Numbered from the stretch's first letter, positions 35,996 to 49,147 are shown. The stretch: 64,000 nucleotides of DNA from Lycium barbarum (GCF_019175385.1 NC_083338.1:95625777-95689776); one strand, 5' to 3'. Numbers and translations are program-made. Notes: generated by a model not told the origin, from the letters alone.

Positions 35996-37119
35996 TAATG
36001 GATTGGAGAAGACAAATTGTCCTTATACGTTGAATTATGCTGGTCCTTTTATCAATAAATTTTGTATCTAGTTGTGAACACAAAATTTGTGTTTGGAATA
36101 TTCAAGTTAATAGAAATGATACAAATTACAATATTAATATGAAGAGACAACTTGAGTTACAATCTCTAAGATGTGACTAGATCTACAGACGTCCTCTAAT
36201 TCTTCTCCTCACCAACGTCAACTCAAGGCATTGTGAGCTTGATCTTGAACTTAATTAATAGACTTTTAATTTGATTCAAGAGACTTGATTTTGAATTTGT
36301 ATGTGTTATGAAAAATTTAACGTTCGTCACAAACGGTTTGATGGACGTCATGAACTAGGATGACTCGACTTTCACGGGTGGAAGGTTTCGAACCGTCAGT
36401 TGGAATCTTGATTCGAACTTTGTTGTGGACCTTGATCACGAACGAAGATTGTAAACATAGAGAAAGACGTTCAATGCTTTTTTCAAAGCTCTCCATGTCT
36501 TTTCCTCAACTTGCTTGATTTATTTCTGGTCTGTTTCGGCCTTATGCGAGCTCCTTATTTATAACGGTGAAATAGAGGAATTGTGATAAAGGCAAACTCA
36601 TTTGCTTTAATTTGCTTGGTCCATTTGAATTACAAATCAATCTCGTTTATCTTGTGATAATCTTCATTTGATTGCCAGAGTATGTCATTTATGTACTTGG
36701 CACACTTTATTGCATGTTGATTTGACCTAGCATGCCGCGTTGCTATGCATGCGGCGTGATTTCTTTGTCTAATTGGTGCCACATATTTTAACATGTGGCG
36801 TTGTCTTGGGCTTCAAGATAAATTAATAGTCATTTGGACCTTGAGTTACTAAAAGGGGTTTATTATTGGGAAAAAAACATAAATGTCTACTATTTTTAAA
36901 ATAATTACAAAAGGCTAACATGATTACTTATTTAACATATCTGGCACCCTATACATTTGGATTACAATAGAAGTCGTGGCGTTTTGGAGAGACCACGTGA
37001 TGAACAAACCGTTCTTAATTTTTTGCACAAAAAATAATCTTTCATAACGGTTGACACCTAATTTTACCGTACCATAACTTGCTCATACTATTAAATGCAT
37101 TTTATAAGTTAAAAAGTAT
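35996..37119. other. Spacer without recognisable gene
   Basis: AT-rich, no protein family seen. A stretch at 36725-36805 has repeated GCATGC, GCGGCG and CACAT/ATGTGG phrases but no clean long stem. Confidence 0.5.
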
Positions 37120-37124
37120 TAATC

Positions 37125-39793
37125 TGTAACGACCCATTATAGTCTTTTTGGCACTTTCGCCCCTTTCCGAGCTTGGTTAGCTCATTTTTGACCCGAAGGG
37201 ACCGTGACATGCTACTTGAGGTGTTTAGATTTGACTCGAGTGGCTTTTTGTGAAATTTGGGCTTAAAGCGAAAAAGAGTTGACTCAAAATTGACTTTAGG
37301 GTAAACGAACCTTTTTCGGAAATCCGTCGATTCCGAGAGGTTCGGATGGTTGTTTAGAACTTGTGTATATATTTTTTCGGTTCCCAATGCACTCGGATGC
37401 ATTTTGGGACTTGGGTTGGGAAGTTAGAATCAAGGTATCATGGGTTGACTCGGTTAATGAGATCTCCATTGGGAATTCCGAGGCTAAAAGTGTGTTCGTA
37501 GAGTGTTTTATGTGGGCCTGAGTATGTGGTTTGTGAGCAGATGTCCTCAGGAGTTAGTCGGGATTTCGGTTGAGACTTGGGAAATTTTGGGGATTTCTGG
37601 TACTGGTGTCCTCTACGAAGGCGCCAGTACCGTCTAGCGGCACCGCCTTAGCGGTGGGATGGCCGCTGGGGGCGGCCAAGCTATGTTGTGTCTTGACCAT
37701 CCCGACAGTCTGAGTCGACGTCGGGGCGGTCCCGATGCCACAGTATCGGTATCAGGCCTGTTATATTCATTAAGTGTGTATTAAAAGCCCTTAGTCTATC
37801 ATTTACTACTATTCCGAAATTTGAGCTCTTGGGAACTATTCTAGAGGATTTTTGGAGAAGATTCTTGGTGGTAAATCCGTCTAATCCCATTGCTAATTCA
37901 TTATTCCTAATCATCTTAGAATCCCTTTTCATTGTTAGTTCATTGGTAAAGGAAGATTAAAAGTGGGTTTAATGGATATTCTATCTAGGTTTCTAAATGA
38001 TGAAATTGATTGGGTTTATGTTAGATTATGCCGTATCTAAGGTTGTTAATCATATATCTCCCATTATTAGTGTTGAATTCTTGAATCTAAGAGTTAGGTT
38101 TATACCCAAAATTAGGGTTTTGCTTGGATTTTGAAATTGGATGAATCCTTGAGTTAATTTAGCAATTAGTTGTTGGCTTTTGAACACCTAGTGTTTAATT
38201 GGATATTTTAACCCCGGATTTTCTGTTTTGACCTTGTAGACCCCGTTTCCCCAAATTCTAGGGTTGGTTTTGACCTAATTAGAATGATAGCAATATAGGT
38301 ATCGATCTTTATGATTTCTAATCTAGATTTTGAATATGCCTAGACTTTCTTGATCTTGAGGCTCAGCGGAAGGGCAAGGCTAGGGAGTGATTGTTGGCGT
38401 ATTGTTGTTCGGCCATCCAGGTAGGTTATGGCTTACCCTTGGTGAGACTTCGTGCAGCGAAGCATATATTTAGATGATATTGTTAGAGAAAGCATGTAAA
38501 TCTTCGGGTATGAAGTTGGGTTGTCTATTGTCTTAGGTTAGGCCCTGTTGTGTGATTGGGGCTAGCCACCCCATTGTGTTGTGATCTGATTTGTTCTATT
38601 GTTGTAGGCTTGATGCCGCGTAGTGATAGTAGAGATTGAAGACTATTGATCTATCTTGTTCATGATATTGTGGTACCTCACTTGCTGACGTTGATACGAA
38701 GATAGTATTCTATATGACTTGTATAGTCTTTCATGATATGGTTGGCATACCCATGCTTTGTACTTGTGATATTGATCCGATTATTGATGTTGATTCATAC
38801 ATTGCACGCATGCTCATCTCTCATGATATACTGTTGATACATTGTTGATACTTGAGGAAACACTGTGATCAGCTGGGCTCAGTTTGCATGAGAGTGATGC
38901 GAGAAGTCTGATATCCGATAGTTGTCCCAGAATCGTGGATTGAGTGGAGTGATGTGAGAGTTCGATGTCTGATGGTTGTCCCGGAATCGTGACTTGAGTG
39001 AGTACATAGACTTCGCGGATCCCTCATGGGTTGTGCTACCGAGACGTCGATACTTCGGTCCGGAGTACATGTGTACACAACATTGCATTGCATTTGCATT
39101 CTTACATCATTGCATTGCATTAAATTATGGCTTATATTGTGATGATCTAGTGTTCTACTTGTGTTGTTGGTTTCGGATTGGTTATATTGAGACTTTGCAC
39201 ACTTGGGTTTAGATGCTTCAACCTAGGTGATGCCGTGTACTTGGTTCTGATAATGTTTGACTTATACTTGTTGATTTATCTGCTTATCCTGCTTTATTGT
39301 CTGAATTATGTTAGATATACATAGTCGGCCTATGATACCTACCAGTACAGTGGTTTTGTACTGACCTGCACTTGCTGCATTCTTTTATGAATGTAGAGTT
39401 CTAGGTTGGATCTGCTTCTGTCTCCCATGGCTGATAGTCGCTATCAGTACAACTTAGAGTTTACAGGGTGAGCACGAGACGTTCGCTGCCTTGAAGACTC
39501 CTCTTATTTATGACTTACTTTCCATTCTGAGACATATATAGATATTGATGTGTTATCATATTTCCAGACTTGTATATTTCTAGCTAGATGCTCTTTTATG
39601 GATTAGACCAGACCCTGGGTGTATTTCCTTATTTCTGCACTTTTTCTATTTGATTGTCGTCAGACTTACGTGATTTATTCTCTTCCGCTTATTTAGTTAT
39701 TTATTTACGTTTTTATTATCATTGGGTTAAGGGTTCGCTTACCAAGGTGGGAAAGGTAAGTGCCCGCACGACTTAACCAATTGGGTCGTGACA
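37125..39793 (+). repeat. Chromovirus A 5' LTR
   Basis: Starts TGTAACGACCCATTATAG, ends TGGGTCGTGACA. It contains a GC-rich GCGGC/CCGC block (37615-37745), a TATA-like TTATATTCATTAAG near 37760, a 55-bp x 2 tandem repeat (38895-39004), and the CAGTAC hairpin at 39343. It is about 100 bp longer than the 3' LTR, mainly because a stretch near 37385-37460 is missing there. Confidence 0.93.
39343..39363 (+). other. CAGTAC hairpin, chromovirus A 5' LTR
   Basis: CAGTAC, 9-nt loop AGTGGTTTT, GTACTGAC. A second stem, CTGCATTC / GAATGTAG, follows within 15 nt. It lies 430-450 bp before the LTR end. Confidence 0.75.
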
Positions 39794-39796
39794 AGT

Positions 39797-39808
39797 TAGT
39801 ATCAGAGC
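39797..39808 (+). other. Chromovirus A primer-binding site
   Basis: TAGTATCAGAGC, three bases after the LTR, matches the initiator tRNA-Met site with one G-to-A difference. Confidence 0.85.
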
Positions 39809-40006
39809 CCTAGGTTACTCGGTCTATAATACAAGAGCGTGTCTAGTAGAGTCTTATTGATCGGTACGATGAGCTCTGTACTTATCTGCAAGAGGCTATA
39901 GGACATTTAGAAAATCTCACTTTCTTTCATTCTTTCGTGCTGCCTTATTCTAATTGGTATCTGGAAAAATCAAATTGGTATCTGATTCTTATCTCTTATC
40001 TTACAG

Positions 40007-41540
40007 ATGGTGAGGACTCGGGCTATAGGTGACAGAGCCCGCGGCTGCGGCTAGTACCAGAGGGCGAGCGAGATAGGACGGCGATGCGACAGAGCTAGAG
40101 GCTGCGGGGCTCTGTCACCTCTAGATAGGGCAGGGCTCCTGCGGTAGGACAACGACGCGAGAGATCTCCGTCTCTAGAGCCTGAGGGCTAGCAGGATCGA
40201 GACCAGGCTGCCGAGGAGGATGTGGCCCTAGCACGGATACAACCCGAGATTACTTCTGATCAGATTATGCAGGATACTATGACCAGAGTCTTGCTCTATC
40301 TCGATGCCTAGCAGGCTGCCGCTAGTGTTACTACTCCTGGCGGAGGTTCACAGACCAGAGTTGGGGCGCAGACCCCTGAGCATAGACCTACTCAGGTAGC
40401 ATAGCACACCCCGCTGCAGCTATGGCTCCCCTATATTGATGCGGTGCCAGCTCTGGGTGATGATATTAGGCCTATAGAGGGCACTATTATGACCGTGTCT
40501 TACCAGGATCTTGTTGGGAGGCTGAGGAAGCTGGAGTCGCCGAGGTTTTCGGGCACTACTGCAGAGGATGCTTATGAGCTCATCTTGGATATGCATGAGT
40601 TTCTGCATAGGATGGGGATCGTGGAGACCCATGGAGTTGACTATGTGTCCTACCAGTTTCACGGCGACGCGAAGACTTGGTGGAGATATTTTGTTGCTTG
40701 TAGACCTGAAGGTTCCCCTGCCCTGACTCGGACTCAGTTCTACCGGGCCTTCCTTGAGAAGTATGTGCTCCGGTCTTTGAGAGAGGCACGTAGGGGGGAG
40801 TTTTTACATCTTCAGCAAAAGGGTATGGCCGTGGTGGCCTATGTGACCCGTTATTTGTATCTGGCCCGTTATTCTACTCTTTTGATCCCTACCGATCCTG
40901 ACAGGATTAGGTATTTTGTTGGTGGGCTAGTTGGTTCACTTTAGATTCCTTACCTTCAGATGGAGGCTATGGGGGCTTCCTTCTAGTCTATCGTCGAGCA
41001 TGCTTCTTTGGTTGAGGCCGCTAAAGCCCGTGCATTTAGAGGTGGTAGTGACAAGAGGTCGCGTCAGACTGGGAGTTATGGTGGTTCTAGTTCGAGGGGC
41101 GCTGGTTAGTCTTCTAGGCCGTATCAGCCATATTCCAGCCGACCTGTACACTCAGCTTTGCAGGTTTCCTCCAGTGAACCACCCAGACAGAGAGCTCCTG
41201 AGAGGTCATTTTCTCGGCCAGTAGAGAGGGTTGTTTCATCCGGGTCATCAGCTTCAGTTTATCAGCCTCTGACCACTCTGACCTGTTATTCTTGTGGAGA
41301 GATGGGGCATGTTGCTAGGAGATATTCCCGACCCAGGCGGGATTATCAGCCACTGAGGACTCCAACATCATCTGGTGCTCGAGGTAGTGTTTCTCAGAGG
41401 GGCGGTGCTCAGTCAGGCAGCGGTAGTTCTCAGGGTTCGAGAGGTGGATCCCAGGCAGTTAGAGGTGGGTCCCAGAGTGCGAGAGGGGGATCTCAGACTA
41501 GACGTGGTGGGGCCTATTGTTACTTGTTTCTGGGTAGGAC
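40007..41540 (+). pseudogene. Chromovirus A gag
   Basis: Gag would form the particle. An ATG at 40007 (MVRTRAIGDRARG) begins the frame; early frameshifts follow. From about 40212 one frame holds the retrotransposon gag domain, with WRYFVACRPEGSP, FLEKYVLRSLREARRGEF and VAYVTRYLYLARYS (40680-40880). Stops occur at 40309, 40402, 40942, 40984 and 41107. The zinc knuckle at about 41282 reads CYSCGEMGHVARRY: the final Cys has become Tyr, so zinc binding is lost. A Gly/Ser/Arg-rich linker with RGGSQ repeats (41370-41515) leads to the protease. Confidence 0.9.
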
Positions 41541-42960
41541 TGAGGCAGAGGCCTCAGATGTTGTTATTTCAGGTACCATTTTTGTTCGTCATAGAGCAGC
41601 ATATGTGTTATTTGATCCTGGATCCACTTATTCGTATGTGTCTACATATCATGCTGTTGGTTGGGATTTGCCTTGTGATAGCATAGATATACCTGTTCAT
41701 GTGTCCACTCCGATTGGAGATTCTGTTATCGTGGATCGAGTTTATCTGTCCTGTTTGGTCACTTTTATTGGGTACGACACTTGGGTAGATTTGATGATTC
41801 TTGATATGGTGGATTTTGACATTATTTTGGGTATGACCTGGCTTTCTCCTTATCACGCGACCTTAGCCATGCCGGGCATTCCTAGGCTTGAGTGGAGGGG
41901 TACTCCTAGTCCCGCTTCGAAGAAGATCATTTCATTCCTTCAAGGGTAGAAGTTAGTCAATAAGGGGTGTTTAGCTTATCTGGCTCATGTGCGAGACACG
42001 ACTGTTGCATCTCCACCCCTTGAGTCCATTTCTATTGTGAGCGAGTTCGCAGAGGTATTCCCATCTGATCTGTCGTGTATGCTGCCTGATCGCGACATTG
42101 ACTTCTGCATTGACTTGAATCCGGGCACTCTCCCTATTTCTATTCCGCCATATCAGATGGCGCCTGTCGAGTTGAGAGAGCTTAAAGAGCAATTACAGGA
42201 TTTATTAAGCAAGGGGTTCATTAGACCGAGTGTCTTCTCTTGGGGTGCTCCTGTGTTATTTGTGAAGAAGAAAAATGGGACCATGAGGATGTGCATTGAT
42301 TATGGCCAGCTGAACAAGGTTACTATTCGGAACAAGTGTCATATGCCTCGTATAGATGACTTATTTGACCATCTTCAGGGTGCTTCAGTGTTTTCGAAGA
42401 TTGACTTGCGTTCAGGCTACCACCAGTTAAGGATCAGGGCTGAGGATATTCCGAAGACAGCCTTTTGGATGAGATATGGACACTATGAGTTTCTGGTGAT
42501 GTTTTTTGGGCTTACCAATGCCTCGGCTGGATTTAAGACTTTGATGAATGACATCTTTAGGCCATTCCTTGACTCCTTCGTGATTGTGTTTATTGATGAC
42601 ATCTTGGTGTATTCCAAGAGTTGAGAGGAGCATGACAGCCATCTTCGTACTGTTCTTGGGTTGTTCAAGAAGCATAGTTTGTTTGCTAAGTTTTTGAAGT
42701 GTGAGTTTTGGTTAGAGTTTGTAGCATTCTTGGGCCATGTTGTGTCTAAGGATGGGATTATGGTTGACCCACAGAAGATTGAGGCTGCGAGGGGTTGGGC
42801 GAGGCCCACTACTGTTACTGAGGTTCGTAGTTTTATGGGATTAGCCAGCTATTAGCGTCGCTTTGTGAAGGGTTTTGCTGCTATTGCTTCGTCTTTGACC
42901 AGATTGACTCAGAAAGATGTTCCCTTCCAGTGGTCCGATGATTTGAGGAGAGCTTTCAAA
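41541..42960 (+). pseudogene. Chromovirus A protease and reverse transcriptase
   Basis: This is the same frame as gag. The protease has LFDPGSTYSYV near 41610 (DPGS replacing DSG, usual for this retropepsin subfamily) and DFDIILGMTWL near 41815. The RT shows [30 protein letters not shown], the usual [10 protein letters not shown] and the intact catalytic [11 protein letters not shown] (ending about 42621). Stops at 41947, 42622 and 42853 and a one-base loss near 42958 inactivate it. Apart from these stops the RT is well preserved. Confidence 0.92.
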
Positions 42961-43420
42961 AGCTCAAGCTTCTTTCGACTTCAGCCCCAATCTTAGCATT
43001 ACCCGTAGAGAGTAAGAATTTCGCGATCTATTGTGATGCGTCCCGTATGGTTTGGGTGCTGTGTTGATGCAGGAGGGTAGAGTGATAGCTTATGCTTCCC
43101 GTCAGTTGAAGCTTCATGAGAAGAATTACCCTACCCATGACTTGAAGTTGTTGGTCGTAGTCTTTGCTATGAAGATTTGGAGGCACTATCTGGACGGTGT
43201 CCATTATGAGGTTTTCACCGATCACCGTACCCTTCAACATATGTTTACCTAGAGAGATCTTAATTTCAGGCAGCGCCGATGGATGGAGCTTCTGAAGGAC
43301 TATGACATCTCTATTCTTTATCATCCTGGGAAAACCAATGTTATGGGTGATGCCTTGAGTCGCAAGGCAGTGTGTATGGGGAGTTTAGCTCGTTTGATTG
43401 TTTCCGATTCTCCGTTGGCC
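42961..43420 (+). pseudogene. Chromovirus A RNase H
   Basis: Shifted frames restore the domain: AIYCDAS near 43024, then [19 protein letters not shown] (43052 onward), [19 protein letters not shown] and [12 protein letters not shown], followed by YHPGKTNVMGDALSRK near 43320. A stop lies at about 43250 and a one-base deletion near 43045. Confidence 0.9.
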
Positions 43421-44450
43421 ATGGAGGTTCAGACTCTATCCAACAGTTTTGTTCGCCTTGATATTTCAGCCCCAAGTAGGGTTTTGGCTTATATAGAGGT
43501 GAGGTCATCTTTATTGGATCAGATCAGGACTCATCAGTTTGAGGATGCTCAGTTGAGCAAGATTTGAGATAGAGTTTTGAGGGGTGAGGCCATGGAGGCC
43601 GTGATTGATCCTGAGGGCATTTTGAGTATTAAGGGGCGCGTGTACCTTCCTCGTGTTGGTGATTTGATTCAGTTGATTTTGTCTGAGGCTCATAGTTCTC
43701 GATATTCCATTCATTTGGGGGGAGACTAAGATATATTGTGATTTGAGGCAGCGCTATTGGTGGCATCGGACGAAAAGGGATATAGTTGATTTCGTAGCTA
43801 AGTGTGGGAATTGTCAGCAAGTTAAGTATGAGCCCAGCGACTCGGCGGTGTACTTCAGAGGATAACTATTCCTGAGTAGAAATGGGAACAAATTGCCTTG
43901 GATTTTGTCGTGGGTCTTCTGAAGACCCTGGGCAAGTTTGATTCGATTTGGGTGATAGTTGATCGGTTGACTAAGTCCGCTCACTTTGTTCCCGTTCAGG
44001 TTTATTATACCGTGGAGAAGTTAGCCAAGTTATACATTCGGGATATTATGAGGTTGCATGGGGTTCCTATTTCTGTCGTATCTGATCGGGGTACTATCTT
44101 TACTTCCCGATTCTGGAGGGCTTTTTATGAGGAGTTGGGTGCCGATTGGATCTCAGTACAGTTTTTCACCCCCAGACCAATGGCCATTCTGAGCGGACTA
44201 TTCAGGTGCACGGGGACATGTTGAGAGCCTGTGTTATTGATTTTGGCGGTCATTTGGATCAGCACTTATCATTGGCAGAGTTTGCATACAATAAATGTTA
44301 TCATTCGAGTATTAGCATGACGCCTTTTGAAGCTTTATGTGGTAGGAGGTGTAGATCTCTAATTGGCTGGTTTTATGGGTTCGAGGTTCGACCTTGGGGT
44401 ACGGATCTGTTGAGAGAGTCCCTTGATAGAGTGAGAGTTATTTAGGCCAA
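43421..44450 (+). pseudogene. Chromovirus A integrase
   Basis: The zinc-binding part is scrambled by frameshifts (43715-43870; CGNCQQVKY is visible). The catalytic core is readable: MDFVVGLLKTLG near 43898 (first Asp), VSDRGTIFTSRFW near 44077 (second Asp), then after a frameshift FHPQTNGHSERTIQ (Glu), and FEALCGRRCRS. A stop at about 44443 precedes the tail. Confidence 0.9.
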
Positions 44451-44469
44451 GTTTTTGGCAGCTCAGAGT

Positions 44470-44922
44470 TGACAGAAGATGTATGCGGACCGGAAGGTTC
44501 GAGATTTAGAGTTTGCTATTGGTGACCAGGTTCTATTGAAGATTTCACCCATGAAGGGTATTATGAGGTTTGAGAAGAGGGGCAAGTTGAGCCCCAAGTA
44601 TATTAGCCCATTTAAGATTGTTGACCGTGTGGGCGATGTTGCTTATGAGTTAGCCTTACCGCCAGGTTTGGCGGGAGTTCATCTGGTTTTCATGCTTCTA
44701 TGCTGAAGAAGTACCACGCCGATGGTACTTACACTGTTCGTTGGGATTCGATATTGCCTGATGAGAATTTGACCTACGAGCAGGTGCCTATTGAGATCTT
44801 GGATAGGCAGGATCGAAAGTTGAGGTCGAAGGAGATTGCTTCGATGAAGGTGCAACGGAAGCACCGTCCTTTTGGGGAGGCTACTTGGGAGACTGAGTCC
44901 GACATGCGTAGCCGATATCCCT
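44470..44922 (+). pseudogene. Chromovirus A integrase tail and chromodomain-like module
   Basis: KISPMKGIMRFEKRGKLSPK and the PGLAGVHLVF region give the GPY/F part of the integrase C-terminus. After a frameshift, ILDRQDRKLRSKEIASMKV and EATWETESDMRSRYP form the divergent (group II) chromodomain of plant chromoviruses, which steers insertion to marked chromatin. The stop is at 44923. Confidence 0.85.
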
Positions 44923-47118
44923 AATTGTTCGCTGATTCAAGTACTTTCCCGCTATTTTTTCGTTCTTCGTTCGAGGATGAGCGATGGTTTAATTGGTATC
45001 TGATGTAACGACCTGTTTGGTCGTTATAGTCTTTCGGGCACTTTCGCCCCTTTCCGAGCTTGGTTAGCTCATTGTTTACCCGAAGGAACTAGATGACACA
45101 CTTCTCAAGGTGTTTAGATTTGATTTGGATGACTTTTTGTGAAATTTGGGCTTAAAGCGAAAAAGAGTTGACTCAAAGTTGACTTTAGGGTAAACGGACC
45201 TTTTCAGAAATTTGTCGATTCCGAGAGGCCCGGATGGTCGTTTAGAGCTTATGTGTATATATGGTTCGGTTCCCAATGCACTCAACAAGACCTCCGTTGG
45301 GAATTTCGAGGCCACGAGTGCGTTCATAGCGTATTTTTATGTGGGTCCGAATATGTAGTTTGTGAGGATATGTCCTTGGGAGTTAGTCGGGATTTCGGTT
45401 GAGACTTGGGAAAATTTGGGGATTTTTGGTACTGGGCGGACACCAATACCGTCCCAGTGGCACCGCCATAGCGGTGGGATAGCCGCTGGGGCGGCCAAGC
45501 TATGTTGTGTCCTGACCGTCCCGATGGTCTGAGTGGACATCGTGGCGGTCCCAATGCCGCCGTATCGGTATCGGGCCTGTTATATTCATTAAGTGTGTAT
45601 TAAAATCCCTTAGTCTATCATTTATTACCATTCCGAAATTTGAGCTCTTGGGAATTATTCTAGAGTATTCTTGAAGAAGATTCTTGGTGGTAAGTCCTTC
45701 TAATCCCCTTGTTAATACATTATTCTTAATCATCTTAGAATCCCTTTTCATTGTAGTTGATTGGTAATGGAAGATTAAAAGTGGGCGTAATGGATATTCT
45801 ATCTAGGCTTCTAAATGATGAAATTAATTGGGTTTATGCTAGATTATGTCGTATCTATGGTTGTTAATCATATATCTCCCATCATTAGTGTTGAATTCTT
45901 GACTCTACGAGTAAGGATTTATACCCAAAATTGGGGGTTTTACTTGGATTTCGAAATTGGATGAATCCATGAGTTAATTTAGCAATTAGTTGATGGGTTT
46001 TGATCACCTAGTGTTTAATTGGATATTTTACCCCCGAATTTCCCGTCTTGACTTTATGGGCCCCGTTTCCCCAAATTCTAGGGTTTGTTTTGACCTAATT
46101 AGAATGATAGCAATATAGGTATCGATCTTCATGATTTCTAATCTAGATTTTGAATATGCCTAGACTTTCTTGATCTTGAGGCTCAGCGGAAAGGCAAGGC
46201 TAAGGTGTGATTGTTAGTGTATTGCTGTTCGGCCATCCATGTAGGTTATAGCTTACCTTTAGTGAGACTTCGTGTAGCGAAGCATATATTTAGATGATAT
46301 TGTCGGAGAAAGCATGTTAACCTTTGGGTATGAAGTATTGTCTTAGGTTGGGCCCTGTTGTGTGATTGGGGCTAGCCACCCCGTTGTGTTGTGATTTAAT
46401 TTGCTCTATTGTTGTGGGCTTGATGCCGCATAGTGATAGTAGATATTGGAGACTATTGATCTATCTTGTTCATGATATTGTCGTATCTCACTTGTTGACA
46501 TTGATATGAAGATAGTATTCTATATGACTTGTATAGTCTTTCATGATATGGTTAGCATACTCATGCTTGGTACTTGTGATATTAATCCCATTATTGATGT
46601 TGATTCATACATTGCATGCATTTTCATCTCTCATGATATACTGTTGATACATTGTTAATACTTAAGGAAACACTGTGATGAGCTGGGCTCAGTTTGCATG
46701 AGAGTTATATGAGAACTCCGATATCCGATAGTTGTCCCGGATTCGTGGATTGAGTGGAGTGATGTGAGAGTCCGATGGTTGTCCCGGAATCGTGGATTGA
46801 GTGACTACATGGACTTCGCGGGTCCCCCATAGGTTGTGCTATCGGGACGTCGATACTTCCGTCCGGAGTACATGTGTACACAACATTGCATTGCATTACA
46901 TTATGGCTTATATTGTGATGATCTAGTGTTCTACTTGTGTTGTTGGTTTCAGATTGGTTATATTGAGACTTGGCACACTTGGGCTTAGATGCTTCAACCT
47001 AGGTGATGCCGTGTACTTGGTTCTGATAGTGTTTGACTTATATTTGTTGATTTATCTGCTTATCCTGCTTTATTGTCTGAATTATGTTAGCTATACTTAG
47101 TCGGCCTATGATACCTAC

Positions 47119-47139
47119 CAGTACTGTGGTTTTGTACTG
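47119..47139 (+). other. CAGTAC hairpin, chromovirus A 3' LTR
   Basis: CAGTAC, 9-nt loop TGTGGTTTT, GTACTGAC. The loop differs by one base from the 5' LTR while the stem is unchanged. Confidence 0.75.
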
Positions 47140-47483
47140 ACCTGCACTTGCTGCATTCTTTTATGAATGTAGAGTTCCAGGTTGGATTTTCTTCTGTCTC
47201 CCATGGCTGATAGTCGCTATCAATACAACTTAGAGTTTACAGGGTGAGCACGAGACGTTCGTTGCCTTGAAGACTCCTTTTATTTATGACTTACTTTCCA
47301 TTGTGAGACATATATAGATATTGATGTATTATTATATTTCCAGACTTGTATATTTCTTGCTAGATGTTCTTTTATGGGTTAGACCAGACCCTGGGTGTAT
47401 TTCCTTATTTCCGCACTTTTTCTATTTGATTGTCGTCAGACTTACGTGATTTATTCTCTTCCGCTTATTTAGTTATTTATTTA

Positions 47484-47497
47484 CGTTTTTATTATCG
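47484..47497 (+). repeat. LINE target-site duplication, left copy
   Basis: CGTTTTTATTATCG, identical to 60820-60833. It borders the LINE poly-T directly. Confidence 0.95.
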
Positions 47498-47689
47498 TTT
47501 TTTTTTTTTGTTAAACTGGCATATTTCATTAATAACCAAAGTTGATAATACAAGAAGTAGCAACATTTGGACTAGTTGCCATCCTCATGAGTTCTCTATC
47601 TCTAAGTTACTACTAAAGATACTAGTCTAGCCTCAATAGCCTAGGACTATACATTTTGTACACAAAATAAACTACACAGCAAAAAAATT

Positions 47690-48240
47690 TTAAGGATAGT
47701 TGTTGAGCCTGCTAAGGGCTCCTTGCCATATTCCAATGCCACGACCTCTAACATGAATCTGCTGAGTCATGTTCTTGAGCAGTTGATCAGCCTCCAATCT
47801 TCCATTCTGCATTGTGATCTTGTTTCTCGCCCTCCATATAGCATCCACAATCATAACAATAGCACAGGTTGTTATCTCTGCAATTCCAGCTTTCTTTTGA
47901 GCTAATCTGCAAGCCCATAATACCTCTGAATCCCAATCCTACACCAATCTCTGATAGCCCAGCCACACACATAATCTAAACCACAGAGATCTTGTTATAT
48001 CACATTCAAAAAACAAATGGGCAAAAGTTTCTCTATGTTGACCACAGAAGGCACAGTCAGGTGGCACTGTAATACCCAACTTCATAAGCCAATCAACAGT
48101 TGACAATCTTTTGTGCAAAGCAAACCACATAATAAACTTGTTTCTTGGATGCACAGTAGCTTGCAATGATAAACTTTTCCAACCAACTCTAGGATATTGT
48201 GGTAGTAAAGAAAAATACATTCGTCTAATAGAAAACATCT
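47690..48240 (-). pseudogene. LINE ORF2 C-terminus with zf-RVT
   Basis: Minus-strand zf-RVT domain: HPRNKFIMWFALHKRLSTVD, then CAFCGQHRETFAHLFFEC, a zinc-binding CxxC...HxxxxC pattern found after plant LINE RTs. A conserved tail (AIWRARNKITMQNGR and IWQGALSRLNNYP) follows after a frame change and ends with TAA at 47692-47690. Below that is a 180-nt 3' UTR and the A tail. Confidence 0.9.
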
Positions 48241-49147
48241 GATTTTATTGTGCTGCATTCAAAGCTACACTTAAATCACCTACATATGTTGGAGCTTGTA
48301 TAAAGAACTCCATTGCTGCTAATATTTTCCTCAGTACCCAAGAAGCATTCTTGGGTATAGGAACTGTGTCTATAGCTTCACCCTTTATGTAGTAACTGTG
48401 AATCCATAATATCCAAAGGCAATCTTTTTTCCTAGCCACATTCCACAATTACTTTAGGATAGCTGTCTTGTTCCACAAACAGAAGTTAATAACATTTAGA
48501 CCACCAACAACATAAGGCAAATAAACAGTCTCCCACGCCACTAATGCCTTTTTGGACACTGAAACAACCCCTGTCCAAAGAAAAGTTCTACAAATTTGCT
48601 CAATCACCTTCATAACTTTCTTTGGAATGAGAAATATTTGGGCCTAATAGGCTTACACCCCAAATAGTATTGATTTAATGAGTTGGAGCCTTATTGCATA
48701 GGACAACAGTTTTGCAGACCAGCAAGTGACTCTAGCAGTAATTTTCTCTATCAATGGCATATAGTAGCTTACATTTAACTTCTTAGAAGCAAATGGCACT
48801 CCCAAGTATCTGAAGGGGAGAGTACCAGCAGTGAATCCCAATTCATCCAGTATTTCTTGCCTTGTCTGATCAGCAACACCTCCTATATATAGAGAGCTCT
48901 TATCTACATTGGCCTGCAAACTAGAAGCTCTAGAAAACCTTTGAAAAGATGCATTCAGGGGCCTTATAGATGACCTATCAGCCCTGTAAAACATGAGAAG
49001 GTCATTTGCAAAGCAGATGTGAATACTCCTCATTTTCCTATATCTTGGATGATAGTAAAAATTGCCCTCAAACTACAACTGGTTCAATTGTCTTCCCAAG
49101 TACTCCATGGCAAGCACAAACAAAATAGGGGGACATTGGATCCCCCT
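48241..49147 (-). pseudogene. LINE ORF2 reverse transcriptase, 3' part
   Basis: On the minus strand it resumes at the DPMSP / ILFVLAMEYLGRQ region next to chromovirus B. The catalytic motif reads ICFANDLLMF, where the family has FADD: the first catalytic Asp is Asn (one G-to-A change), which should abolish activity. LGVPFASKKL and WSAKLLSYAIRLQLIKSIL (thumb) follow. Several frameshifts. Confidence 0.9.

Larger units (their letters stand above)
45004..47497 (+). repeat. Chromovirus A 3' LTR, left part
   Basis: Starts TGTAACGACCTGTTTGG after TGGTATCTGA. It is collinear with 37125-39715 and stops where the LINE's poly-T begins. The GC-rich block is at 45430-45560. Confidence 0.93.

Noticed and set aside
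36725..36805. GCATGC/GCGGCG-rich stretch that looks palindromic
   Set aside because: On checking base by base the arms do not pair beyond a few bases.
38869..39120. ORFs in the chromovirus A LTR with repeated CxxxHSxHDSGTT text
   Set aside because: They arise from the 55-bp tandem repeat; equivalent ORFs at 46705-46896 and 17010-17504 are in LTRs of the same family.
40450..44920. Possibility that chromovirus A encodes a domesticated (host) protein because gag-RT frame is long
   Set aside because: Several stops interrupt the frame and it sits between its own LTRs with a target duplication, so it is simply a decaying element.
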